The notes under the pieces: generated by a model
Seen by the model: only the letters and a program-made list of their open reading frames with translations
Database searches by the model: none
Told to the model about the DNA's origin: nothing
Assembly (NCBI GenBank): GCA_900553035.1
Contig: USCC01000073.1
Span: 1-10,420 of the forward strand
DNA length: 10,420 bases
Origin: an uncultured Rhodospirillaceae bacterium
GTDB lineage: Bacteria; Pseudomonadota; Alphaproteobacteria; CAAGCB01; CAG-977
Reading direction: 5' to 3'
Position numbers and translations under genes: made by a program
In this document: positions 1 to 6,610 of the stretch, piece by piece
How the letters are laid out: every line of letters starts with the position of its first letter
Numbering within the stretch: the first letter of the stretch is position 1

Positions 1-205
1 CCACAACCTCCCGGAACAGATGGGCCAGATGCGTCTTCCCGCACCCCCGCGGCCCGTGAACCAACGCACCGGCAAACGCATACGGCCAGCTTTCAACCAA
101 GCCGGCGGCCGCCCGGTTTGAAGGCGCAATGAAAAAATCGTCCCGTCCGAGCAACGACCGGACGGGAAATGACAGGGGAGCCTGATGGAACCTATTCGGT
201 GACAT
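1..205 (-). CDS. hdaA: HdaA/Hda-type DnaA-homologue, N-terminal part (runs off the left edge)
   Basis: The visible 68 codons read as the N-terminus of an Hda-like AAA+ protein. Hda proteins act with the DNA-loaded beta clamp to stimulate hydrolysis of DnaA-bound ATP and so limit re-initiation of replication; this is family knowledge. Seen here: an early PLSFPVRSLLGRDDFFIAPS segment, which matches the usual N-terminal clamp-binding and domain-entry region, then a WPYAFAGALVHGP strand and the Walker A motif GPRGCGKTHLA at about residues 50-60. The rest of the ATPase domain lies outside the window. The ATG at 203-205 is inside the end of the AI-2E gene (14-base overlap) and has no clear Shine-Dalgarno sequence, so it probably relies on translational coupling. 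An AI-2E permease followed by hdaA is a familiar alphaproteobacterial order. A general DnaA-like ATPase is the only real alternative. Confidence 0.85.
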   Translation of the reverse strand, partial: MSPNRFHQAPLSFPVRSLLGRDDFFIAPSNRAAAGLVESWPYAFAGALVHGPRGCGKTHLAHLFREVV

Positions 206-1265
206 CGGATTTCGGCGTTCCAAGATAAAGGGGGCTTTCAAGATATTTCTGGACGCCGAAACGAACCAGCACGCCAATGATCGCCGCCACCGGCACCGCA
301 ATCAGGACGCCCAGGAAACCAAACAGCGCCGCCCCCGTCAGCAGGGCGAACATCACCCACACCGGATGCAGACCGACTTTCTCGCCGACGAGTTTCGGCG
401 TCAGGACGTTACCTTCCAGCATCTGTCCCAGAAAGAAAATCACAATGATGACCGCGACACGTTTCCAGTCATTGAACTGAACAACAGCCAGACTGACGCT
501 CATGATAAATCCCAGCGTTGAACCGACGTACGGAATAAAGGAAAGCATCCCGATCCCCAGCCCCAGAAGAAGCCCGAGATCCAACCCCGCCAAGCTCAGC
601 CCGACGGCATAAAAGATGCCCAGGAACAGGCACACCGTCGCCTGCCCCCGGATAAAGCCTGAAATGATGTCGTTCATCTGGCGCAGAAGGGAACGAATGG
701 TCTTCGCTTCTTCGCGCGGCAGAAGCTTCTTAATGACGGCGCAGAATTTTTCCCAGTCGCGCAACAGGTAAAACGCCACGATCGGCGTCACCAGAAGCAA
801 TGAAAGCAGGTTCAGAATGGCGACGCTTCCCGACAGAATCCGCTGGACGGTACTCAGGACGATTTTCAAACCGCCCGACATGTGTTCGGCAATCGAATCA
901 CGCAGATTATCCATCTGTGTCGGGAACAGACGCTTCATTTCAAACAGGAACGGTTCGATTTTGTCCCACAGGAGCGCGGCATACATCGGCAGATTGGAAA
1001 TAAAGGTCATCAGCTGCTTTTCAACAATCGGGACAACGATCAGGACACACAGCAGGAACACGATAATCAGGGCGGAAAAAACGATCAGAAGAGCCGCTGT
1101 TCGCGAATGAAGCTTCTGCTGAAGCTTTGTCGTCAGCGGATCCAGGAAATAGGCGATGGCAATGCCCGCGACGAAAGGAAGAAGCACGTCGCGCAGTTCG
1201 TAAAATCCCCAGATGAAGAGTGCAAGAAAAACACACCAGGCAAAAATTTTCTGCGTGCTGTTCAT
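192..1265 (-). CDS. AI-2E family transporter (PerM/TqsA-like permease)
   Basis: This is a 357-aa polytopic inner-membrane protein of the AI-2E (PerM/YdgG) family, whose members are proposed exporters of small molecules or ions; the substrate here is unknown. Hydrophobic segments run at roughly residues 8-40, 58-82, 145-167, 205-228, 230-262, 268-285 and 300-335. The family hallmarks in the C-terminal half are visible: IPYVGS at about 244-249, NVLTPKLVGEKVGLHPVW at about 286-303 and GFLGVLIAVPVAA at about 316-328. Length is normal for the family. The start is supported by a strong AGGAGG (minus strand, 1273-1278) seven bases upstream. Its ATG overlaps the DUF2066 stop codon as ATGA, and its 3' end overlaps hdaA, so all three are one operon. 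Nothing looks broken. The AI-2E name does not prove a quorum-signal substrate. Confidence 0.93.
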   Translation of the reverse strand: MNSTQKIFAWCVFLALFIWGFYELRDVLLPFVAGIAIAYFLDPLTTKLQQKLHSRTAALLIVFSALIIVFLLCVLIVVPIVEKQLMTFISNLPMYAALLWDKIEPFLFEMKRLFPTQMDNLRDSIAEHMSGGLKIVLSTVQRILSGSVAILNLLSLLLVTPIVAFYLLRDWEKFCAVIKKLLPREEAKTIRSLLRQMNDIISGFIRGQATVCLFLGIFYAVGLSLAGLDLGLLLGLGIGMLSFIPYVGSTLGFIMSVSLAVVQFNDWKRVAVIIVIFFLGQMLEGNVLTPKLVGEKVGLHPVWVMFALLTGAALFGFLGVLIAVPVAAIIGVLVRFGVQKYLESPLYLGTPKSDVTE

Positions 1266-2569
1266 CGGATTCCCTCCTTTTCCATGGACGAAGAAACCGG
1301 TGTCATGAAAGAAGCCGGAACCGTTTCGGAAGCCGGCGCATCCGGCAGGCGGACGATTGTTCCCGACACACCCGAACCGGATCGTTCCTCGGCGGGGGGC
1401 ATCATTGTCGTCACCTCGGGGGCGGCGGAAGAGGAAGCCGGCTGTTCCTCCGGCAGGAACTGTACCTGTTCCGTTGACTGCAGCTTGAAAACTCCGCTTG
1501 GCATCACGGTCAGGGACAGCATCCGTTTGTGCATTTCCTTCTGCAGGCGTTCCAGCCCTTCGGCGAAAAAGACCGTCAGCTGAAGAACGCCGGATCGGGC
1601 GGCCTGCAGACGATATGAGCTGATCAGCGGAATACGGTCAAGCCGGGATTTAATCAGTTCCCACTGCTTCAGATCGGCGACAGGCACCATGGCGACCAGT
1701 GATGTCGCGTCATTGAACTGCACCATCTGTTCCCGCTTCCATACGCTTTCCAGATGTTCGACGACCTTTCCGACGGCCAGCGCATACGTCCGCGACGTGT
1801 TTTTGGTCAGCGGCACCGTAAATGAAAAATTCGGAATTTCCGAAGCCGTCACCTCGTCCATTGCCCGAGCCTGCACATTGAAAAGGGATCCGCGGCGGGT
1901 CATTTCGACAATCAGAATTCCTTCGGCCTCGTACCTTTTGGCCAGACGGCGCACGGCGTCCAGATTGCCTTTCAGCACCTGCTCCACCGAAATGGAACGG
2001 GCATCGGCCGTATCGCCGAGCGGAACAAGTAAAGGCACCATATAGCTTTCGGCCGTCCGGTTCTGCCAGGACCGGAGCCATGCGTTGTCGTCCTCCCACA
2101 AAATGGGAGACGCGGCCGGTGATTTTTTATAAACGGGCAGGATCAGAAGAGGCTTTCCCGACGTGCGCACATACGGCAGTCCGTTTTGGCGCAAAAGATC
2201 GCGGACGGCGTCGGCATTAAACCGGACTTCCAGCGTCGCCATATACCGTACGGCGGATGTTTTTTCGCGGGAAACGCTCATGTCCTGCACAATATTGATG
2301 ATATCGTCCGGAACCAGTTCCGGCAACTGCTCCACCACATAGGACGGTGTGATGCGTTCCATAACGACCATCAGCGCCTTTTTCTGTCCGTCGGCCAGAG
2401 CCTGTTCACGGGCAGCGGCAGCGCTGTCGGCCGTGACGTCGACCTGAATGCCGCCGGCGGAAAACATTTTGGAATCGATGTCGGGAGCCGCCTGAACGTC
2501 CCGGCAGACCGGCAGAAGCATTACCGCCGTGGCCAGTACGGTTTTCAAACAACGGTAAAAAACGTTCAT
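1262..2569 (-). CDS. DUF2066 domain-containing exported protein
   Basis: This 435-aa protein begins with a signal peptide (basic MNVFYRCLK, hydrophobic VLATAVMLLPV, probable cleavage near VQA-AP at residues 26-29), so it is expected in the periplasm or envelope. The region after it (about 38-330) fits the DUF2066 family: GGIQVDVTADSAAAAREQAL followed by a helix-rich ALMVVMERI segment, and later EGILIVEMTRRGSLFNVQAR. The family has no established biochemical function. The C-terminal 65 residues are Ser/Pro/Glu/Ala-rich and probably disordered. In transcription order it sits 30 bases after ndk and overlaps the AI-2E gene by four bases. An AGGGAG seven bases upstream supports the ATG. DUF2066 genes commonly lie beside AI-2E/hdaA clusters in alphaproteobacteria (recalled, not checked), suggesting an envelope job linked to the permease. 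Confidence 0.85.
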   Translation of the reverse strand: MNVFYRCLKTVLATAVMLLPVCRDVQAAPDIDSKMFSAGGIQVDVTADSAAAAREQALADGQKKALMVVMERITPSYVVEQLPELVPDDIINIVQDMSVSREKTSAVRYMATLEVRFNADAVRDLLRQNGLPYVRTSGKPLLILPVYKKSPAASPILWEDDNAWLRSWQNRTAESYMVPLLVPLGDTADARSISVEQVLKGNLDAVRRLAKRYEAEGILIVEMTRRGSLFNVQARAMDEVTASEIPNFSFTVPLTKNTSRTYALAVGKVVEHLESVWKREQMVQFNDATSLVAMVPVADLKQWELIKSRLDRIPLISSYRLQAARSGVLQLTVFFAEGLERLQKEMHKRMLSLTVMPSGVFKLQSTEQVQFLPEEQPASSSAAPEVTTMMPPAEERSGSGVSGTIVRLPDAPASETVPASFMTPVSSSMEKEGIR

Positions 2570-2599
2570 GAGGCAGCTCCCTGGTTTCAGATATTCAAA

Positions 2600-3022
2600 T
2601 CAGCCGACAATCTCGCATGCGCTGAAGAAAAACGAAATTTCACGCGCGGCATTTTCGTCGGAATCGGAACCGTGAACGGAATTGGCTTCCATCGATTCGG
2701 CAAATTCCCGGCGGATGGTTCCTTCGTCGGCCTTTTCCGGATTTGTCGCGCCCATGACTTCGCGGTTTTTCAAAACAGCGTTTTCACCTTCCAGCACCTG
2801 AACAACGACAGGACCGGACGTCATGAAGGCGACCAGGCTGTCATAGAACGGGCGTTCCCTGTGGACGTCGTAAAAAGCCTGCGCCTGTTCCTTCGTCAGG
2901 CGGATGCGTTTCTGCGCGACAATGCGCAGGCCGTTTTCTTCCAGCTTTGCATTGATCCGGCCGGTCAGGTTGCGGCGGGTGGCATCGGGTTTGATAATTG
3001 ACAAAGTACGTTGAGTAGCCAT
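2600..3022 (-). CDS. ndk: Nucleoside diphosphate kinase
   Basis: This is a 140-aa cytoplasmic enzyme that transfers the gamma phosphate of ATP to nucleoside diphosphates through a phosphohistidine, balancing (d)NTP pools. It starts with the typical MATQRTLSIIKPDATRRNL. The active-site histidine is H117 in NSVHGSDSDENAAREI, and the nucleotide-contacting GATNPEKADEGTIR segment is at 91-104. Length matches bacterial Ndk. The reading frame is open 30 bases further upstream, but the start at 3022 is preferred because AGAGGA lies five bases ahead of it and the protein then begins exactly like the family. It has its own promoter (3067-3095) and is followed after 30 bases by the DUF2066 gene with no visible terminator, so it may feed transcription into that operon. 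Confidence 0.97.
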   Translation of the reverse strand: MATQRTLSIIKPDATRRNLTGRINAKLEENGLRIVAQKRIRLTKEQAQAFYDVHRERPFYDSLVAFMTSGPVVVQVLEGENAVLKNREVMGATNPEKADEGTIRREFAESMEANSVHGSDSDENAAREISFFFSACEIVG

Positions 3023-3066
3023 TTTTATCCTCTGAATGTTAGGTATTTTCAAAAAACTTCAGCTTC

Positions 3067-3095
3067 TTTATACCGTCGGCGGCGCCGACTTTCAA
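3067..3095 (-). promoter_or_regulatory. Putative ndk promoter with an inverted repeat in the spacer
   Basis: On the minus strand, TTGAAA (3090-3095) and TATAAA (3067-3072) are separated by exactly 17 bases, a good sigma70-like pair. The predicted start site is about 35-40 bases before the ndk ATG. The spacer contains the perfect inverted repeat GTCGGC-GCC-GCCGAC (3075-3089). The -35 box lies immediately beyond the stop codon of the Sel1 gene. The repeat could be an operator, a weak hairpin ending the Sel1 transcript, or chance in GC-rich DNA. Confidence 0.5.
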
Positions 3096-3096
3096 C

Positions 3097-3744
3097 TCAT
3101 TTTCGGGGAACGAAGCCTTCGATTTCGGCGTCCAGAAGAGAACGCTGGTACGATGACACTTTTTCCGCGGCCTTTGGAAGGACTTCCTGCGCTTTTCCGT
3201 TCCCGCCCCGCGCGGCCAGCGAAAGCCAGAAGTACGCCGGTTCGGCATCGTCGGACAGGAACGAATAAACTCCCAGATCGGCCTGCGCGTCGGCATTGCC
3301 GCCGTACGCCGCCTGTGTCAGGAGTTTGGTTGCCTGACCTTTCGGCATTCCCTTCGCTTCACCGCGGAAGGTCATTTTGGCAACCATGTAGCCCGCTTCG
3401 GGCAGAGCTTCAGACGCGCTTTTAAAATTTTCAAACGCCAGCTTCGCGTCCCGGTCGGTTCCCCAGCCGTTGTAATACATCTGCCCAAGCAGAAGCCGGG
3501 CTTTCGGGTATCCCTGCTGTGCCGGATAGACCAGATATTCATAAGCCTCGGCATAACGGCGGGCATCAAACAGCTCGCTCCCCGTCTTCAGCGCTTCGAC
3601 ATACTCTTCCTCGGTCATCGGCGGGCGGTGACGCTGGAGGAACACTGCGGCTCCGAACCCCAGCGAAAACAGCAAAAGCCCCAGAACGACATACACACGG
3701 TATTGCAGGAAAAAGACTTTCGTATAGTAAAGACGGTTGCCCAT
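3097..3744 (-). CDS. Membrane-anchored Sel1-repeat (TPR-like) protein
   Basis: The 215-aa product has one N-terminal transmembrane segment (about 16-36, VYVVLGLLLFSLGFGAAVF) after a basic start, so it is probably a signal-anchored protein with the rest in the periplasm. The body is made of Sel1-like helical repeats: about 60-82 (ARRYAEAYEYLVYPAQQGYP), about 83-116 (ARLLLGQMYYNGWGTDRDAK), about 117-150 and about 151-185 (ADAQADLGVYSFLSDDAEPA). Sel1 repeats are protein-interaction scaffolds, often in envelope or signalling proteins; no partner can be named. An AAGGTG sequence five bases ahead supports the ATG. It is divergent from the ABC-F gene and lies upstream of ndk. The start, repeats and stop are all intact. 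Confidence 0.85.
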   Translation of the reverse strand: MGNRLYYTKVFFLQYRVYVVLGLLLFSLGFGAAVFLQRHRPPMTEEEYVEALKTGSELFDARRYAEAYEYLVYPAQQGYPKARLLLGQMYYNGWGTDRDAKLAFENFKSASEALPEAGYMVAKMTFRGEAKGMPKGQATKLLTQAAYGGNADAQADLGVYSFLSDDAEPAYFWLSLAARGGNGKAQEVLPKAAEKVSSYQRSLLDAEIEGFVPRK

Positions 3745-3764
3745 CGCTCACCTTTCGCAAAAAA

Positions 3765-3778
3765 ATGATGATCATCAT
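3765..3778. repeat. Perfect 14-bp palindrome, candidate operator
   Basis: ATGATGATCATCAT is fully self-complementary and sits in the 80-bp divergent gap between the Sel1 and ABC-F genes. It overlaps the proposed -10 element of the Sel1 promoter. It resembles a dimeric repressor site, but no known regulator consensus is recognised, and triplet-repeat character (ATG/ATC) could produce it by chance. Confidence 0.4.
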
Positions 3779-3802
3779 CAGGCAATCCTTTCTTTTTGTA
3801 AA
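3774..3802 (-). promoter_or_regulatory. Putative promoter of the Sel1-repeat gene
   Basis: Minus-strand TTTACA (3797-3802) and GATGAT (3774-3779) are 17 bases apart and lie about 30-55 bases ahead of the Sel1 start. The -10 box is only a 4/6 match and is embedded in the 14-bp palindrome at 3765-3778, so a protein bound there would be expected to block this promoter. Confidence 0.35.
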
Positions 3803-3824
3803 GCAGTAAGCTACATTCTCCGCC

Positions 3825-5723
3825 ATGCTGGATATCAACGACATTACATTGCGGTTCGGCGGCCGGCTTCTGTTCAACGAAGCTTCCGCCCATATTTCGG
3901 ACGGACAGAAGGTCGGCCTGGTCGGACGGAACGGGTGCGGCAAATCGACACTGTTCAAAATCATTCTGGGCGGCCTGTCCCCGGATTCCGGCGACGTGCG
4001 CCTGACAAAGGGGCACCGGATCGCCACCGTCGCGCAGGAAGTCCCCGAGGGTGACCTCTGTCTGCTGGACTGTGTGCTTCAGGCCGACACGGAACGGACG
4101 GCTCTTCTGCAGGAGCTGGAAACGGCGGAAAACGCCGGCGACGGCGTCCGCATCGGCGAAATTCATGAACGCCTGTCGGTCATCGGCGCCAACTCGGCAA
4201 TTGCCCGCGCGGGAGCCATTCTGTATGGGCTTGGCTTTTCGACCGAAGATCAGTTGCGTCCCGTTTCGTCCTTTTCCGGAGGATGGCGCATGCGTGTCGC
4301 CCTGGCGGCCACCCTTTTCGTCCCGTCGGACATACTCCTTCTGGATGAACCGACAAACCATCTGGATCTGGAAGCGTCCCTGTGGTTGGAAAATTATCTG
4401 GCTCGCTACGGAGGAACTCTGCTGATCATCAGCCATGACCGTTCTATCCTGAACCGCCTGTGCGGTCGGATTCTTCATCTGGAAAACGGAAAAATTCAAA
4501 GCTACGGCGGCAACTACGACGCTTTTGAACAGACGCGGACGTTGCAGAAGGAAGCCTTGGAGAAACAGGCGGCTCGAACCGAGGAACAGCGCCGGCACCT
4601 GCAGGATTTCGTCGATCGCTTCCGGTACAAGGCCAGCAAGGCAAAGCAGGCGCAGAGCCGTATCAAGATGCTGGAGCGTCTTCCTCCCGCCGCCGCGGCT
4701 GTCGGCGAAGCCGGGGTTCGGTTCAATTTCCCCTCGCCTCAGGAACTGCCCCCGCCCCTGATAAAAATTGAAGACGGCGTCGCCGGCTACGACGGTCGAC
4801 CCGTGCTGAAGCGTCTGAACCTGCGCATTGACGCCGACGACCGTATCGCGCTGATCGGCGCGAACGGAAACGGCAAATCAACGCTGGCCAAAATCCTGTC
4901 CGACCGTCTGAAGCTGATGGATGGAAAAAAGCAGGCCTCCAACAAGCTTCAGGTCGGCTATTACGCCCAGCACCAGACCGACGAGCTGTCCCGCACCCTG
5001 ACCGCCTGTCAACAGATGCAACGCGTCATGCCCGAAGCGAACGAAACACAGATACGCGCCCATCTGGGAGCTTTCGGACTGACACAGCAGAAGGCGGACA
5101 CGCTGATCGAAAAGCTTTCGGGAGGCGAAAAATCACGGCTCCTGTTCGCTCTGATGAGCCGAAACGCTCCGCATGTGCTGATTCTGGACGAACCGACGAA
5201 CCATCTGGACATTGACGCGCGCGGGGCATTGATTGAAGCGCTGAACGATTACAAAGGCGCAGTCATTCTGATTACGCATGATCCGCATCTGATTGAGCTG
5301 ACGGCCGACCGGCTCTGGCTGGTGGCGGACGGGACATGCCGGACATATGAAGGGGATATGGAGGATTACCGTGCCCTTTTGGCAGCGAACGCCCGCGTTC
5401 AGAATGCGGGTTCGTCCGGAAAAGCCGATGCGGATGCGGCGAACAGCGCTGCCGCGCGCCGGGATGAGCGGCGCCGGACGGCAGAAAAACGTCAGCAACA
5501 GGCGCCTCTGCGCAGGAAACTGAAAGAAACGGAAAAGGCCCTGGAAAAAGCAACGACAGAACGTGATAAGACTCAGGCTCTTCTGGAAGATCCGGGACTT
5601 TACGCCGGAATGACGGATTCCGCGCGGGTTACGGCTCTGCAGACTCTGCTTTCCCAGCTGAATGAAAATATTGAAAGCCTTGAGACAGAATGGCTTGAGC
5701 TGTCGTCGCGGCTTGAAGAATAA
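3825..5723 (+). CDS. ABC-F family ATPase (YheS/Uup-like)
   Basis: This is a 632-aa soluble protein with two ABC ATPase domains and no membrane segments, the ABC-F architecture. These proteins act on ribosomes, adjusting the peptidyl-transferase centre or rescuing stalled translation. Domain 1: Walker A GRNGCGKST (35-43), signature SFSGGWRMR (149-157), Walker B LLLDEPTNHLD (171-181), switch ISHD (202-205). The inter-domain linker of charged helices is about 236-295. Domain 2: Walker A GANGNGKST (345-353), signature LSGGEKSR (431-438), Walker B LILDEPTNHLD (452-462), ITHD (483-486). A charged coiled-coil C-terminal extension runs from about 545 to 632. FSGGWRMR and the length fit the YheS-type subgroup best. 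The first ATG gives the normal N-terminus, but no clear Shine-Dalgarno precedes it; a TACATT only 8 bases upstream hints at a very short or absent leader. All catalytic residues are present, so it should be active. Confidence 0.93.
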   Translation: MLDINDITLRFGGRLLFNEASAHISDGQKVGLVGRNGCGKSTLFKIILGGLSPDSGDVRLTKGHRIATVAQEVPEGDLCLLDCVLQADTERTALLQELETAENAGDGVRIGEIHERLSVIGANSAIARAGAILYGLGFSTEDQLRPVSSFSGGWRMRVALAATLFVPSDILLLDEPTNHLDLEASLWLENYLARYGGTLLIISHDRSILNRLCGRILHLENGKIQSYGGNYDAFEQTRTLQKEALEKQAARTEEQRRHLQDFVDRFRYKASKAKQAQSRIKMLERLPPAAAAVGEAGVRFNFPSPQELPPPLIKIEDGVAGYDGRPVLKRLNLRIDADDRIALIGANGNGKSTLAKILSDRLKLMDGKKQASNKLQVGYYAQHQTDELSRTLTACQQMQRVMPEANETQIRAHLGAFGLTQQKADTLIEKLSGGEKSRLLFALMSRNAPHVLILDEPTNHLDIDARGALIEALNDYKGAVILITHDPHLIELTADRLWLVADGTCRTYEGDMEDYRALLAANARVQNAGSSGKADADAANSAAARRDERRRTAEKRQQQAPLRRKLKETEKALEKATTERDKTQALLEDPGLYAGMTDSARVTALQTLLSQLNENIESLETEWLELSSRLEE

Positions 5724-5836
5724 TCTTTTTGCGGGGCGAAGGCAGGAATCAATATCACTAAATGTAATTTTATCTTGCCATATTTATTATAATATGTTAT
5801 AAGTCTCCTGTCTTAAACCAAATCAGGGAGAAAAAA
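5724..5836. other. AT-rich intergenic region between ABC-F and the unknown cassette
   Basis: These 113 bases are markedly richer in A and T than the flanking genes. A TCTTTTTG follows the ABC-F stop directly, but no convincing GC-rich stem precedes it, so no terminator is called. The downstream half carries the promoter at 5775-5803 and the ribosome site GGGAG (5826-5830). TTATAA occurs twice as an inverted pair (5787-5792 and 5797-5802) across the spacer and -10 region and could be an operator. Confidence 0.6.
5775..5803 (+). promoter_or_regulatory. Putative strong promoter of the four-gene cassette
   Basis: TTGCCA (5775-5780) and TATAAG (5798-5803) are separated by 17 bases in very AT-rich DNA. 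The predicted start site near 5810 leaves a leader of about 25 bases containing the AGGGAG ribosome site. This is the clearest plus-strand promoter in the window and suggests that the cassette is transcribed independently of the ABC-F gene. Confidence 0.55.
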
Positions 5837-6223
5837 ATGTCGAACAAAGCTTCAGATAAAAACCATTCCTTAAAACTGTCCAAACCCGTACGCCCGTTTT
5901 ACCCGAATGAGTTGCAGGAAATTAACAAAGTCCGGGCCTGTTTTCAGGAAAATGGCCGGTATAAGGGGCTGCCCGCAGGATATTATACGCCGGCATACAT
6001 GGATCCCCAGCTGGTGAACGCCATCAGGGAATACCAGAAAGAGCGCGGCCTTCAATGCGACGGCATCATCAATCCGGGTGGTGAAACCGAACAAAGGCTT
6101 AATCAGGACAAAGAAATCGTCTGCAGGATTCATTCCGGCTCGACGGAAAAAGATAACTCAACCTATAATAAAGAAACCGGATCGTCCTTCCGGCACGAAA
6201 CAGGCTGTGGGTGCTGTCTTTGA
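5837..6223 (+). CDS. Small protein with peptidoglycan-binding-like motif, no signal peptide
   Basis: This is a 128-aa protein. Residues about 45-89 contain GYYTPAYMDPQLVNAIREYQ followed by KERGLQCDGIINPGGETE, which resembles a PG_binding_1-type repeat (AIxxFQxxxGLxxDGxxxPGGxTE). Such modules bind cell-wall peptidoglycan. No signal peptide or membrane segment is visible, so export by a dedicated secretion system, lysis, or a non-wall role must be considered. After residue 92 the sequence becomes polar and linker-like and ends abruptly in CGCCL, an unusual tail. The last sense codon and stop are CTT TGA, and a +1 shift there would continue into the SAA-like frame, so this may be the N-terminal half of a larger protein. 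GGGAG six bases ahead fixes the start. It is the first gene after a clear promoter. The peptidoglycan-binding call is by motif only. Confidence 0.75.
   Translation: MSNKASDKNHSLKLSKPVRPFYPNELQEINKVRACFQENGRYKGLPAGYYTPAYMDPQLVNAIREYQKERGLQCDGIINPGGETEQRLNQDKEIVCRIHSGSTEKDNSTYNKETGSSFRHETGCGCCL
6218..6223 (+). other. Possible +1 frameshift site (CTT TGA) joining two reading frames
   Basis: The upstream gene ends CTT TGA (6218-6223). These six bases are the same as the shift site of the RF2 gene prfB, where the ribosome slips +1 at the UGA. A +1 slip here enters the frame of the next gene at GAT (6222-6224), which aligns with the conserved Asp of the serum amyloid A segment. The context is weaker than prfB: the upstream purine-rich element is only GTGGG, about six bases away, and the base after UGA is T, not C. 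A plain indel mutation, an assembly error, or two separate genes are the alternatives. Confidence 0.35.
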
Positions 6224-6245
6224 TTTTGTGCGTCACAAAAGGGAA

Positions 6246-6599
6246 ATGAAAAAAATGAATATGAAAGACAGCGATAAGTTTTTCCACTGCGCGGCAAACT
6301 TCACCGCCGCACAGCGCGGATCTGTCGGGAAGGACACAGCGATCGCCATGAGTCTTGGAAAAGAGCTCTTTGATATTCCCAAAAAAGTTTTCTTCGATAA
6401 AGAAAAGTTGTTTCCGACTCTCATCGACAGCCTGTTGGATATTGAAGCCGACGCTACCGGATGGGAGAAGGGCATCAACGACAGTACCGTCCGGAAAAAC
6501 TCTGCGGTTGAGGCTTGTAAAAAATACTTGCCTCCCCTGTCCGAAGGGAAAAAGCTGGGCGAATGGTATCGTGCGCGTCATCGCGATTCCGCTGAATAG
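6246..6599 (+). CDS. Serum amyloid A-like domain protein
   Basis: From the ATG at 6246 the product is 117 aa, soluble and without signal peptide. It resembles the serum amyloid A family (SAA, known mainly from vertebrates) in two separate places. Residues 9-25 read SDKFFHCAANFTAAQRG, against SDKYFHARGNYDAAKRG recalled for human SAA. Residues 61-72 read DSLLDIEADATG, against DSLADQAANEWG. Order and spacing are also similar. What such a domain does in bacteria is not established to my knowledge. Similarity continues upstream of the ATG into DFVRHKRE in the same frame, so the annotated start may be too late. GTG at 6207 or 6228, ATG at 6255, or frameshifted fusion with the upstream gene are all possible. 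AGGGA lies almost against the 6246 ATG, which is too close for ideal initiation. Cys14 and Cys91 could pair if the protein is exported. Confidence 0.65.
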   Translation: MKKMNMKDSDKFFHCAANFTAAQRGSVGKDTAIAMSLGKELFDIPKKVFFDKEKLFPTLIDSLLDIEADATGWEKGINDSTVRKNSAVEACKKYLPPLSEGKKLGEWYRARHRDSAE

Positions 6600-6610
6600 G
6601 GAGCCTTTCA

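Noticed and set aside
882..1583. 233-aa open frame on the plus strand opposite the AI-2E and DUF2066 genes
   Set aside because: Highly charged, low-quality composition and antisense to two strong genes; a shadow frame.
2186..3001. 271-aa open frame on the plus strand opposite ndk and DUF2066
   Set aside because: It is antisense to a certain ndk gene with a complete active site, and its own sequence has no recognisable domain.
3023..3052. Upstream extension of ndk to an earlier ATG at 3052
   Set aside because: Ndk proteins begin at the MATQRTLSIIK residues, and AGAGGA is correctly spaced only for the start at 3022.
3615..4598. 327-aa open frame on the minus strand spanning the Sel1 N-terminus and the ABC-F gene
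   Set aside because: It overlaps two well-supported genes (Sel1 and ABC-F), has no family motif, and looks like a GC-rich shadow frame.
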